From Soehngenia longivitae (GTDB lineage Bacteria > Bacillota > Clostridia > Tissierellales > Tissierellaceae): DNA of 64,000 nt. The stretch is from assembly GCF_004684055.1 (NCBI RefSeq), contig NZ_SRIB01000001.1:1-64000 (forward strand). The letters are read 5' to 3'. A program made the translations under genes and the position numbers. Below are positions 1-8,073 of the stretch, piece after piece (within the stretch, counting starts at the first letter, position 1; each line of letters begins with the position of its first letter). A model generated the notes under the pieces. The model saw nothing but the letters and a program-made list of their open reading frames with translations. It was not told the origin of the DNA and did not search any database.

Positions 1-76
1 CCGCCGTATACGAGAACCGTACGTACGGTGGTGTGGGAGGTCGGAAAATAAAATAATTATTTTCCTCCTACCCGAT
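1..76 (+). mobile_element. 3' end of a group II intron (domains V and VI)
   Basis: The first 31 bases fold as a domain V hairpin: CCGCCGTA (1-8) pairs with TACGGTGG (24-31), TACG (9-12) pairs with CGTA (18-21) around an AGAAC loop, and a two-base CG bulge lies on the 3' strand. A second stem-loop follows (GGGAGG with CCTCC, AT-rich tip), as expected of domain VI. The sequence then ends CCTACCCGAT, a typical intron 3' terminus, so I place the splice site near 76. The reverse transcriptase and 5' part lie outside the window. The structure is seen directly; the family assignment is by resemblance. Confidence 0.75.
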
Positions 77-83
77 TATAATA

Positions 84-112
84 TTGTAATTATAAATATT
101 ATATAGTATTAT
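84..112 (+). promoter_or_regulatory. possible sigma-A promoter for the LCP gene
   Basis: TTGTAA (84-89) and TATTAT (107-112) are separated by 17 bases in the AT-rich gap between the intron end and the LCP gene. The surrounding DNA is almost pure A/T, so chance matches are likely. Confidence 0.35.
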
Positions 113-140
113 AACTATATAATATTTTAAGAGGTGGAAG

Positions 141-1085
141 ATGAAAAAGCAATTTATAACAGTATTTATAGTATCGCTAATAGCTTTTGCATCCATATAT
201 GCAGTATTAGCAAATACTATTTTTGATGAAGAAGAAGTTGTAGCACAAGATCCAAATAATCCCGTAGATGAAGAGCCAATTGAAAATGATAAAAACGAGT
301 TGATTTTTTTGCTTTTAGGTGTAGATGCAAAAGATCTCGATCATGCTAAAGGGACGAGAACTGATACTATGATGCTTACCAGAGTAAATTTTGATACTGG
401 GAAAATATCATTATTATCAATCCCTAGGGATACTAGAACTATGGTGAATGGAAGATTAGATAAAATAAACGCTGCCCATGCATATGGTGGAGTTGATATG
501 TCAATGGAAGCTGTGAGTGATTTATTGGGAATTGACATCGATTATTATGTACTAGTCGATTATCAAGTTGTAAAAGATGTAGTGGATGCAATAGGCGGAG
601 TAGATGTTGAAGTGCCATTTGACATGAAGTACGATGACCCAACAGCCGATCCACCACTTCATATAAATTTAAAAGCAGGGTTTCAAACTTTAAATGGACA
701 AGAAGCACATGATTTTTTAAGGTTTAGACATAATAACAATTTCACAGTAGGTTATCCTGAGGGTGATGTTGGGAGAATAAAAACTCAGCAGTATTTTATG
801 AAAGAATTAGTAAAACAGACTTTGACTCCTAAAAATATATTAAAAATTCCTGCTCTGATAAAGACATATTATGATAACGTAGAGACTAATATACCACTTA
901 ATTATGTATTAAAAGGCGCAGCTATGGTTAATAAAATAGATCCAGATCTTATGGAAACAGCTACCATTCCTGGAGAAGGAGAATATATTGGTGATATAAG
1001 TTATTTTATTTATGATGGGGAACAAATGCAAGAGTTGGTAAATAGCATGTTTGGAGATTACATAGTGGAACCAATGGTTCCCTAA
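141..1085 (+). CDS. LytR-CpsA-Psr (LCP) family cell-wall polymer ligase
   Basis: Proteins of this family sit in the membrane with an extracellular catalytic domain and transfer lipid-linked polymers such as teichoic acid or capsule onto peptidoglycan. The 314-residue product has one N-terminal transmembrane segment (about residues 5-25), an acidic linker, then the LCP core. Visible motifs are LLLGVDA, the TDTMMLTRV strand, the arginine-rich SIPRDTR motif and the later FLRFRH and GDVGRIKTQQ motifs, which bind the pyrophosphate lipid. ATG has a GAGGTGG ribosome site 6 bases upstream. Length is normal for the family. It lies just downstream of a group II intron and is probably monocistronic or shares a transcript with the isomerase 23 bases on. 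Confidence 0.9.
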   Translation: MKKQFITVFIVSLIAFASIYAVLANTIFDEEEVVAQDPNNPVDEEPIENDKNELIFLLLGVDAKDLDHAKGTRTDTMMLTRVNFDTGKISLLSIPRDTRTMVNGRLDKINAAHAYGGVDMSMEAVSDLLGIDIDYYVLVDYQVVKDVVDAIGGVDVEVPFDMKYDDPTADPPLHINLKAGFQTLNGQEAHDFLRFRHNNNFTVGYPEGDVGRIKTQQYFMKELVKQTLTPKNILKIPALIKTYYDNVETNIPLNYVLKGAAMVNKIDPDLMETATIPGEGEYIGDISYFIYDGEQMQELVNSMFGDYIVEPMVP

Positions 1086-1108
1086 ATAAATATCAAAGAG
1101 GTGTAAGA

Positions 1109-2119
1109 ATGAGAAAAGCCAGAAAAAAAGAGCATGTTGAAAACTACCTAAGGACCTCTTTTAAAGGCGATAACTTATTAAGTGATGTATATTTACCGCA
1201 TAACGCATTACCAGAATTAAATTTCAACGATATCGACACTTCACTTGTATTCTTAGGAAAGAAAATTGACTATCCAATACTGATAAATGCTATGACAGGC
1301 GGTTCTGAATTCAGTGAAGAAATAAATAGAGATTTGTCAAATATTGCAAAAGATTTTAATATTCCTATGGCAGTAGGTTCTGAAACGATAGCCCTAGAAG
1401 AGAAAGAGGCTGAAAAATCCTTCAGAGTAGTCAGAGATACAATTGGAGATGAAGGAATAGTAATAGGAAATATTGGTGGACTTTCATCGCCAGAAGATGC
1501 GAAAATTGCAATTGATATTTTAAGAGCTGATGCCCTCCAAATACATTTAAATGTAGCGCAAGAGTTAGTCATGGATGAAGGAGATAGGGATTTTAAGGGA
1601 GTTTTAAAAAATATTGAGTCAATAGTTAATAGTGTAGAAGTTCCCGTCATAGTTAAAGAAGTAGGATTTGGGATTAGCTATGATGTAGCAAAGAAATTAT
1701 ATGATGTTGGAGTAAGGCACGTTGATGTATCTGGATATGGAGGCACAAACTTTATAGAGATAGAGAATTTAAGGAATCCATCTATGGATTTTACAGAGTT
1801 ATATTCATGGGGCATACCAACAGCAGCAAGCATTATACAAGTTAGAAAACTGCCAGATGATTTGAGTATAATTGCAAGCGGCGGAATAAGAACAAGCATG
1901 GATATTATAAAATCAATTGTCCTTGGTGCGGATATTGCTGGAATAAGTGGTGAAATACTTTCTTATCTAGTTCATGGAGGAATATTAAATGCTAAAGAAT
2001 ATATGGATAATACCATATATAAACTAAAAGTCATTATGTTGTTATTAGGGAAGAAAGATTTAAAAGAATTGAGAGAAGTAGACTATAAATTGACAGGAAA
2101 ATTAAGAGAAATTATTTAA
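1109..2119 (+). CDS. fni: type 2 isopentenyl-diphosphate delta-isomerase
   Basis: This FMN- and NADPH-dependent enzyme interconverts isopentenyl and dimethylallyl diphosphate, the isoprenoid building blocks. The 336-residue protein has the type 2 signatures: RKKEHVE at the N-terminus, NAMTGGS near residue 60, AVGSE, a QIHLN strand, KEVGFG, DVSGYGGTNF and the ASGGIR phosphate/FMN loop near residue 255. It is unrelated to the Nudix-type (type 1) enzyme. ATG follows an AGAGGTG ribosome site. No other isoprenoid gene is in the window, so it acts as a stand-alone gene here. A hairpin overlaps its stop codon. Confidence 0.92.
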   Translation: MRKARKKEHVENYLRTSFKGDNLLSDVYLPHNALPELNFNDIDTSLVFLGKKIDYPILINAMTGGSEFSEEINRDLSNIAKDFNIPMAVGSETIALEEKEAEKSFRVVRDTIGDEGIVIGNIGGLSSPEDAKIAIDILRADALQIHLNVAQELVMDEGDRDFKGVLKNIESIVNSVEVPVIVKEVGFGISYDVAKKLYDVGVRHVDVSGYGGTNFIEIENLRNPSMDFTELYSWGIPTAASIIQVRKLPDDLSIIASGGIRTSMDIIKSIVLGADIAGISGEILSYLVHGGILNAKEYMDNTIYKLKVIMLLLGKKDLKELREVDYKLTGKLREII

Positions 2120-2139
2120 AGGATTCTTTTGAATCCTTT
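2118..2139 (+). terminator. hairpin after the IPP isomerase gene
   Basis: AAAGGATTC (2118-2126) and GAATCCTTT (2131-2139) form a perfect 9-base-pair stem with a TTTT loop. The following sequence is only moderately T-rich, so termination may be partial. Confidence 0.6.
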
Positions 2140-2160
2140 GAATAATTTAAGGAGGAAATT

Positions 2161-2400
2161 ATGGATTTAAAATTGTATTATATGGATTACTGTCCTTTTT
2201 GCGATAAAGTCATAAATTATATCAACAATAACAAACTTGAAATTGAGTTGAAAAATATAAATATAAAAGAAAACTATGATGAACTTATATCAAAAGGTGG
2301 CTTAGATCAAGTTCCTATGCTTTTAATTGACGGGAAACCTTTATACGAATCGGAAGAAATAATAAAATTTTTGAAAGGCATTATAGAAAAAGTAATATGA
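2161..2400 (+). CDS. glutaredoxin-like protein
   Basis: Small (79-residue) thioredoxin-fold protein with the redox-active CPFC motif at residues 11-14, the cis-proline QVPML motif near residue 57 and a C-terminal helix following a DGKPLYES turn, as in glutaredoxins or NrdH-type proteins that exchange thiol and disulfide. ATG is preceded by AAGGAGG. The stop codon overlaps the biotin ligase start (ATGA), so the two are translated in a coupled way. Its particular partner cannot be told from sequence. Confidence 0.85.
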   Translation: MDLKLYYMDYCPFCDKVINYINNNKLEIELKNINIKENYDELISKGGLDQVPMLLIDGKPLYESEEIIKFLKGIIEKVI

Positions 2401-3143
2401 CAAATCAAAATAGGTTAATAGGGAAAAAAATATTGCACTTTGATGTGATAGATTCAACAAATGAATACGCTAAAAAGAACTTTTTCAAATTAGAAAATGG
2501 AGCAGTTATCTTAAGTGATGAGCAAACTAAAGGTAGAGGGAGAGTCGGAAGAGGTTTTATTTCCAATAGAGGAGGGCTTTTTTTTAGCGTAGTCTTCCAC
2601 TCTAAATTGGATATATCTAAATTGCCTATATACACACAATTAGCATCTGTGGCTGTTTTTAAAGCATTGGAGGATTTATCTATTAATGCAAAAATAAAAT
2701 GGCCTAACGATTTGTATATAAATGGATCAAAGGTGTGTGGGATACTTACAGAACTTGTTGGGTCTAAGGATTTTCATGGAATTATAGTAGGAATAGGAAT
2801 CAATGTAAACAATAAAAAAGATGAATTTATAAAACAAAATATCTGCGCTTCTTCAATTGAAGAAGAAACAGGATTAAAAGTTAACAGAAGTACATTATTA
2901 GAAAAAATACTACTTTATATAGATGAAATTTTTCTTGACTATGAAAAAAATAGTGATTTTATAAAATATAAGCCGATTTTAACAGATAATTCTTTAATAA
3001 TAGGTAAGGAAATAGAGATAACTTTTGGAAATGAAAAAACAATCGCCAAAGCTTTAGACATTGACGAATTTGGAAATCTAATCATTGATTTTAACGGGCA
3101 GATAAGTGCTTTAAATGCAGGTGAAGTGCATATCAAAATGTAA
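2397..3143 (+). CDS. birA: biotin--[acetyl-CoA-carboxylase] ligase, catalytic form without repressor domain
   Basis: The enzyme activates biotin with ATP and attaches it to the biotin carboxyl carrier protein. Visible features are the DSTNEYAK start of the catalytic domain, the GRGRVGRGF biotinyl-AMP loop at about residues 46-54, the KWPND motif near residue 100, and the GIGINVN motif, followed by a C-terminal SH3-like domain. At 248 residues it begins directly at the catalytic domain and lacks the winged-helix DNA-binding domain of bifunctional BirA, so it should not act as a repressor of the neighbouring bioY. It overlaps the glutaredoxin gene by four bases. Confidence 0.92.
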   Translation: MTNQNRLIGKKILHFDVIDSTNEYAKKNFFKLENGAVILSDEQTKGRGRVGRGFISNRGGLFFSVVFHSKLDISKLPIYTQLASVAVFKALEDLSINAKIKWPNDLYINGSKVCGILTELVGSKDFHGIIVGIGINVNNKKDEFIKQNICASSIEEETGLKVNRSTLLEKILLYIDEIFLDYEKNSDFIKYKPILTDNSLIIGKEIEITFGNEKTIAKALDIDEFGNLIIDFNGQISALNAGEVHIKM

Positions 3144-3144
3144 A

Positions 3145-3678
3145 TTATACTTTATCTTTTAACCTGTAACCTAAAATTGAGGCTAATATCAATTTTAATA
3201 TATCACTAGGGATAAACGCAAAAAAACCTATTTTCAATATGTAAATTACAGTTAGACCTTCATCTAAATAGAAATTAAGTATGAAGGCCATATATGGAAG
3301 ACCTATTAGGTACATTACTAAGCTAGAAATTATACTAGCTTTGATGAAACTTACAAAGGTCTTTTTCTTTTGTGTAAAAAATCCTGATAAAAAAGATGCT
3401 GCAATAAAACTTAAAAGAAAGCCAAAACTGGGTTTAAAAATAGTTTGAATTCCACCAGTCATAGATGCAAATAGGGGTAAGCCCATTAGCCCTAAAATTA
3501 AATAGACAGCTTGTGATAAAGCTCCTAAAGATGGGCCTAAGAGAAATCCAGACAACATTACAAACAAACTTTGCATAGTTATTGGAACGACTCCTAAAGG
3601 GATGCTTATAAAAGCTCCCATAGCTGTCAATGCCGCAAATAAAGCTACTTTTGTGATATCACTTGTTTTTCGGTTCAT
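3145..3678 (-). CDS. bioY: biotin transporter BioY (ECF-type substrate-binding membrane protein)
   Basis: BioY is the membrane S-component that captures biotin, alone or with the shared energy-coupling-factor ATPases. The 177-residue product is almost wholly hydrophobic with about six membrane segments. It has the family signatures GVVPITMQSLFVML near residue 30, a GLPLFA motif, the GGIQTIFKPSFGFLLSF region near residue 75 and the GLPYM motif. No ECF ATPase or EcfT gene is nearby. It converges on birA (stop codons two bases apart), a functional pairing around biotin supply. A near-perfect palindrome lies between its promoter region and ATG. Confidence 0.93.
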   Translation of the reverse strand: MNRKTSDITKVALFAALTAMGAFISIPLGVVPITMQSLFVMLSGFLLGPSLGALSQAVYLILGLMGLPLFASMTGGIQTIFKPSFGFLLSFIAASFLSGFFTQKKKTFVSFIKASIISSLVMYLIGLPYMAFILNFYLDEGLTVIYILKIGFFAFIPSDILKLILASILGYRLKDKV

Positions 3679-3689
3679 ACTTACCTCAC

Positions 3690-3717
3690 AGTAAACTATT
3701 TATACAAATAGCTTACT
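3690..3717 (-). promoter_or_regulatory. palindromic operator-like site upstream of bioY
   Basis: AGTAAACTATTT (3690-3701) and AAATAGCTTACT (3706-3717) form an inverted repeat matching at 11 of 12 positions around a 4-base centre, 11 bases upstream of the bioY start codon. No T-run follows on the bioY strand, so it looks more like a protein-binding site than a terminator. It does not resemble the TTGTTAACC-type BirA operator, which fits the absence of a DNA-binding domain in the neighbouring biotin ligase. Confidence 0.5.
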
Positions 3718-3734
3718 ATGAAGCAAGTAAAAAA

Positions 3735-4421
3735 TCAATGTTCTTGTCCTTTTCGATATTTTTCCATTACTTCAGAGAAAATTTCACCATTGGTTGGAGG
3801 AGTGTAAGTAATTGCGTTTGCACCAGCTTCAATAGTTCTCAAAATGCTTTCATCAGTAGGACCTCCAGTTGCTATAATCGGAAATTCCTTTCCTATTTCA
3901 GAACGGATCATCTTTACTATTTCATGTGTATTTGCTCCTCCTGATACATTTAAAATCCTCACACCTGCATCTATCTTACTCTTATAATCATCTTTCATTG
4001 ATACGACAGTGCCTATGATAGGTATGTCAACAACTTCATACATTCTCTTTATCACTTCGGGTTTTGTTGGGGCATTGACCACTACGCCATAAGCTCCTAA
4101 TAATTCAGCTTGTAATGCTATTTGTACAGATCTTTCTCCTGTAGTAAGCCCACCTCCAACGCCTGCAAATACAGGTACACTTGCGACCTCGAGTATAGAG
4201 TGAATGATGGATAATTGAGGTGTAAATGGGTATACAGCTATGATTGAGTCAGCATTTGTATTTTGTATGATAGCTACATCAGTAGAAAACAATAGGGATT
4301 TTATTCGAGTTCCAAGTATTTTAATCCCACTTGCTTTATATATGACTTCAGGTACCTTTACTATTTTCTCTCTTAATTTAGTATTTATCTCTGGGACAAA
4401 TTTATTTTTTTCATTATCCAT
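3735..4421 (-). CDS. TIM-barrel protein of unknown function (HisA/ThiG-like fold)
   Basis: The 228-residue protein shows alternating beta-alpha units of a TIM barrel with glycine-rich loops near its C-terminal end (VSGGANTHEIV, IATGGPTDESI, ANAITYTPPT), resembling the phosphate-binding loops of HisA/HisF, ThiG and related barrels. The motif GVGGGLTTGERSV near residue 90 is distinctive. I do not recognise a specific reaction; similar proteins are often labelled only as hydrolase or beta/alpha-barrel. The start has a GGAGGG ribosome site. It lies upstream of bioY on the same strand and is divergent from the AraC-type regulator. Confidence 0.6.
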   Translation of the reverse strand: MDNEKNKFVPEINTKLREKIVKVPEVIYKASGIKILGTRIKSLLFSTDVAIIQNTNADSIIAVYPFTPQLSIIHSILEVASVPVFAGVGGGLTTGERSVQIALQAELLGAYGVVVNAPTKPEVIKRMYEVVDIPIIGTVVSMKDDYKSKIDAGVRILNVSGGANTHEIVKMIRSEIGKEFPIIATGGPTDESILRTIEAGANAITYTPPTNGEIFSEVMEKYRKGQEH

Positions 4422-4455
4422 ATTTAACCCTCCAATAATTTATATATGTTTATAT

Positions 4456-4473
4456 TACCCAATCGGGTATAAT
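4456..4473 (+). promoter_or_regulatory. small palindrome overlapping a TATAAT box in a divergent promoter region
   Basis: TACCC (4456-4460) and GGGTA (4465-4469) are inverted around AATC and run straight into TATAAT (4468-4473), upstream of the AraC-type gene and in the shared region with the divergent TIM-barrel gene. A clear -35 box is not seen. It could be an autoregulatory site. Confidence 0.35.
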
Positions 4474-4518
4474 ATTATCAGAATAAATATTAATTTTTAA
4501 ATGATTGTAGGTGAAACA

Positions 4519-6489
4519 ATGCGAAGAGAAAGAGTTGAATATATGAAAGACTTGCCTTTAAACATAGAGCTTTTAAAGGTGAGTGAATATCCTCTACATT
4601 GGCAAGATAGCTTGGAAATACTATTTATGCTAAAGGGAAGCATCATGTTAAATGTTGAAGCTGAGAGATATCCTCTAAAACAAACAGAGATTGAGATAAT
4701 AAACCCAGATGAAGTATATAGTATGGAAGCAATTGATGAGGACAATTTACTATTGATTTTCCAAATAGATCCAATGTTTTTTGAATCATATTATGAAGAT
4801 GCAAAAGATATTTTCTATTATACTGATACTACAAATTTAGGTGACCAAGAATCAGAGAAATACTATAGACTTAAGAAGTTACTGGCTATTATATTATACG
4901 AAGTTATTTCTAAATTAGACGATTATGAAGATGTAGTGGAAGAAAAGCTTCTTGATGCAATGTATCATCTTCTTAACAATTTTCACTATCTTTTTTATGA
5001 TGAAGAAAGCTTAAAAGATGATGAAATTCAATTAGAAAGATATCATAGAATAATGAAATATTTAAGCAACAATTACATGAATAAAGTGAGTTTAAAGGAC
5101 ATAGCGAAACAAGAGTTTCTAACTTCTCAGTATCTATCATATAAAATTAAAGAAGTCTTTGGAAAAGGATTCAATGACTATTTAAATCAGATAAGAGTTG
5201 AAGAATCGACAAAATTACTTTTGGATACGGATAAGTCAATCAGTGAAATTGCTGAGGATGTAGGGTTTTCGCATGTGAGATACTATAACAAGCACTTTAA
5301 AAATCATTATAATATGACACCTCTTCAATACAGAAAAAAATATAAAGTAAGCGATAAAGAACTTGAAAGATCAAAAAGAATAGAAAACATGAATTTATCT
5401 GAGGCACTTATTTATTTGGAAAGTTATTTATCTGACTATGAAAGATTTAACTACGACAATAGAATCATAAAACTCGATATAGATTTAAAAAAAGACCCAA
5501 TAGATACTTTTAATAGACCAGAAATAATAGATATAGGAGATGTTTCGCTGTTACTTGAAGAAGAAAACAGAAAAATACTTAAAGAAATCCAAACTGAAAT
5601 TGGATTTAAGTATCTAATAGTTGACAATTTATTTTCTGATGACATGGATATCTACAAGGGTAAAGATAAAAGGTTTATAAATTGGACTAGGGTAGAGATC
5701 ATACTTGATTTTTTAGAAGATATTAAGCTTACCCCAATCATATCAACAAAAGGTGTTCAAAAACACATAGTAGAAGATTTTATAAAAACATTTTCTAATA
5801 ATTACTCAAAATTAGATGATTGGCTAAACCTAGACTTGAAAGAATTTGAAATAACATATCCCCTAGAAGATATATCTCCAAAGCATGATACGTTATTTAT
5901 GTCAAATTACATCATTTATAGCTACACAATAGAGAATAAAAGATTAGTGATGAATGTAATAGATGAAATTTCTAAGGATACAGTACTTACAAACGAAACT
6001 TTTTTTGGAGGAAAAGGAATATTTACAGCGAATTACTTAAATAAACCCTCATTCTACGCATTTAAGTTTCTTTCACTTTTAGGAGAAGATGTCTTATATA
6101 AAGACGATGGTTATATAGTCACAAAATCTGAAAATGGATATCAGATACTTTTATACAATCCTGAAACTATATCGGAAGATGAGATATACAGCGATAAAGA
6201 ATTCAAGAAATTAAAAGAAAAGAAAATATCATTGAACTTTTTTAACACCGAGCATAATTTTCAAATAACAAAATATGATTTAAACAAAAGCCATGGTTCA
6301 GTATATGACAAATGGATCTACTTAGGCAAACCTGAAAGACTCACGAGTGAAAAATGGAGCCTATTAGATAATTATGTACATCCATATGTGAGCTTCTACT
6401 TTTCAGAAAAAACCAGTATATTCAATTTAGTTGCTAAAATTAAACCGAATGGATGTGTACTGTTTACACTAAATTATGGACTGAATTAA
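4519..6489 (+). CDS. AraC-family transcriptional regulator with a GH39-like C-terminal domain
   Basis: The protein (656 residues from this start) has three parts: an N-terminal cupin-like sensor (about residues 10-100), a double helix-turn-helix AraC domain (about 180-280, with ISEIAEDVGFSHVRYYNKHFK and the MTPLQYRKKY signature) and a long C-terminal region. The last part, with FGGKGIFTANYLNKPSFYAFKF-like sequence and a final beta-rich section, resembles glycoside hydrolase family 39 tails found in some clostridial AraC regulators. I chose ATG 4519 because AGGTGA lies 4 bases upstream; ATG 4501 has no ribosome site. It probably senses a carbohydrate, but no sugar gene is adjacent. Confidence 0.82.
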   Translation: MRRERVEYMKDLPLNIELLKVSEYPLHWQDSLEILFMLKGSIMLNVEAERYPLKQTEIEIINPDEVYSMEAIDEDNLLLIFQIDPMFFESYYEDAKDIFYYTDTTNLGDQESEKYYRLKKLLAIILYEVISKLDDYEDVVEEKLLDAMYHLLNNFHYLFYDEESLKDDEIQLERYHRIMKYLSNNYMNKVSLKDIAKQEFLTSQYLSYKIKEVFGKGFNDYLNQIRVEESTKLLLDTDKSISEIAEDVGFSHVRYYNKHFKNHYNMTPLQYRKKYKVSDKELERSKRIENMNLSEALIYLESYLSDYERFNYDNRIIKLDIDLKKDPIDTFNRPEIIDIGDVSLLLEEENRKILKEIQTEIGFKYLIVDNLFSDDMDIYKGKDKRFINWTRVEIILDFLEDIKLTPIISTKGVQKHIVEDFIKTFSNNYSKLDDWLNLDLKEFEITYPLEDISPKHDTLFMSNYIIYSYTIENKRLVMNVIDEISKDTVLTNETFFGGKGIFTANYLNKPSFYAFKFLSLLGEDVLYKDDGYIVTKSENGYQILLYNPETISEDEIYSDKEFKKLKEKKISLNFFNTEHNFQITKYDLNKSHGSVYDKWIYLGKPERLTSEKWSLLDNYVHPYVSFYFSEKTSIFNLVAKIKPNGCVLFTLNYGLN

Positions 6490-6582
6490 GAAATTAAATG
6501 TACTATGTTAAGATTTTTAAAATTTTAGACAACTTAAAACAACCTAAAATAATCCTAAAAAGAGGACAATCCAGTCAATTAC

Positions 6583-6630
6583 TTAAAATCCCCAAGATGA
6601 TAAAATATTAATATCAAATGGGGGTTTTAA
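6583..6630 (+). promoter_or_regulatory. hairpin that would mask the ribosome site of the MATE gene
   Basis: TTAAAATCCCC (6583-6593) pairs with GGGGGTTTTAA (6620-6630) over 11 positions, counting one G-U pair, with a 26-base loop. The right arm contains the GGGGG ribosome site and ends one base before the ATG at 6632. The rest of the 142-base leader shows no riboswitch class I recognise. Confidence 0.45.
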
Positions 6631-6631
6631 T

Positions 6632-8020
6632 ATGAGCAGTAAAGAATTTGGAGAAGAAAAAATATCAAAATTGTTGATAAAGTTTTCAATTCCAGTAATC
6701 ATATCAATGCTCGTCAATGAATTATATAACATGGTTGACACATTTTTTGTAGGGAGAGTTGTAGGCGGAGATGGTATAGCAGCAATAATCGCTGTTTTCC
6801 CATTTCAAAGAATTATAGTTGCATTGAGCGTAATGATTGCAGTAGGGTCTATGACATCTTTTTCAAGGCACAATGGAGAACGAGATTATAAAAAGGCAAA
6901 AGAAGTTTTGAATACAGGTTTTTCAATGATATTTGCAGTAATGATACCTTTAGTACTTCTAGTTCTTATTTTTAAACAAAATATCATTGGAATTATTGGA
7001 GCTGGAGAAGCAGTAGAAGCATTAGCTTCTACATATCTAGGAATAATAATATTTGGAGTCGTATTTTTAGGGCTTACAGTTTATATATCACACACTATGA
7101 TTGCTCTTGGCAACACAAAAGTATCTATAGTGAGTACGAGTTTAGGAGCAATAACCAATGTAATATTAGACTATATATTAGTTGTTGGATATGATTTTGG
7201 AGTTGCTGGTGCAGCCTTAGCCACAACAGTATCACAAATAGTGGGGTTTATATATGCTTTTTATAAATTCCAAGAGATGAAAAAAGCAAATGGAATATCA
7301 TTTAGGTTTAATATCAATTCTAAATATATTTTTCCAATATTACTAGTCGGTATTTCGTCATTTGTAATAGAAGCAGAGGATGGAATACTAATGGGAAATT
7401 TAAGCAGTCTTTTGACGAGTGCAATTGGAGATGAAGGACTTGTTATATTAGGGATAGTATCAAAAGTATACATGTTCTTGTTTATTCCTATATTTGGGAT
7501 AGCTCAGGCAATGCAACCAATTGCAGCATATAATCTAGGAGCGAATAAGCCAAGAAGGCTTAAGAAATTAATGACAAGGACAATAATATTTTCATTTATT
7601 GCATCCACAGCACTTTGGATATTATCTTTGATCTTTGCACCAAACATGATTAAGCTATTTATCGAAGACGAAAGAATAATAAAAGATGCAGCTTTTGCAT
7701 TTAGAATAATGATTTCAGCATTTCCACTACTTAGTGTATATTATGTGTCTATATTTTATTTTCAAGCTATGGGCAAAGCTAAAACATCACTTGCCACAGC
7801 AATCTTAAGGCAACTGGTTATCATGCTTCCAATCTCAATATTGTTAGTTAAGGGTTTAAACTTAGGAAGTTTAGGAGTATGGCTTGCATACCCTATATCA
7901 GATTTCTTATCCAGTTTAGCTGCTTTCATGCTTATTAGAAATGAAGGAATTGAGTTAAATATACAAATAAGCTCTCAAAAGCAAAATGTGGAAGAGATGG
8001 CGTTAATTACAAGAGAATAA
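6632..8020 (+). CDS. MATE-family multidrug/cation efflux transporter
   Basis: The 462-residue membrane protein has about twelve hydrophobic segments in two homologous halves, as in Na+- or H+-coupled MATE exporters. Visible family motifs are the N-terminal KLLIKFSIPVIISMLVNELYNMVDTFFVG stretch and the GIAQAMQPIAAYNLGANK motif in the second half. Substrate cannot be predicted. ATG is preceded by GGGGG inside a possible RNA hairpin, so translation may be regulated. A strong terminator follows its stop codon. Confidence 0.9.
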   Translation: MSSKEFGEEKISKLLIKFSIPVIISMLVNELYNMVDTFFVGRVVGGDGIAAIIAVFPFQRIIVALSVMIAVGSMTSFSRHNGERDYKKAKEVLNTGFSMIFAVMIPLVLLVLIFKQNIIGIIGAGEAVEALASTYLGIIIFGVVFLGLTVYISHTMIALGNTKVSIVSTSLGAITNVILDYILVVGYDFGVAGAALATTVSQIVGFIYAFYKFQEMKKANGISFRFNINSKYIFPILLVGISSFVIEAEDGILMGNLSSLLTSAIGDEGLVILGIVSKVYMFLFIPIFGIAQAMQPIAAYNLGANKPRRLKKLMTRTIIFSFIASTALWILSLIFAPNMIKLFIEDERIIKDAAFAFRIMISAFPLLSVYYVSIFYFQAMGKAKTSLATAILRQLVIMLPISILLVKGLNLGSLGVWLAYPISDFLSSLAAFMLIRNEGIELNIQISSQKQNVEEMALITRE

Positions 8021-8032
8021 ATATGATATAAT

Positions 8033-8062
8033 AAAGAGTAGATAATATCTACTCTTTTTTTT
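8033..8062 (+). terminator. rho-independent terminator after the MATE gene
   Basis: AAAGAGTAGA and TCTACTCTTT form a perfect stem (8033-8057) followed by a run of T to 8062, just before the ribosome site of the corA-like gene. Confidence 0.85.
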
Positions 8063-8073
8063 GGAGGAAAATG

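Noticed and set aside
3663-3944. 93-codon plus-strand open frame across bioY and the TIM-barrel gene
   Set aside because: It is antisense to two well-supported genes and matches no family.
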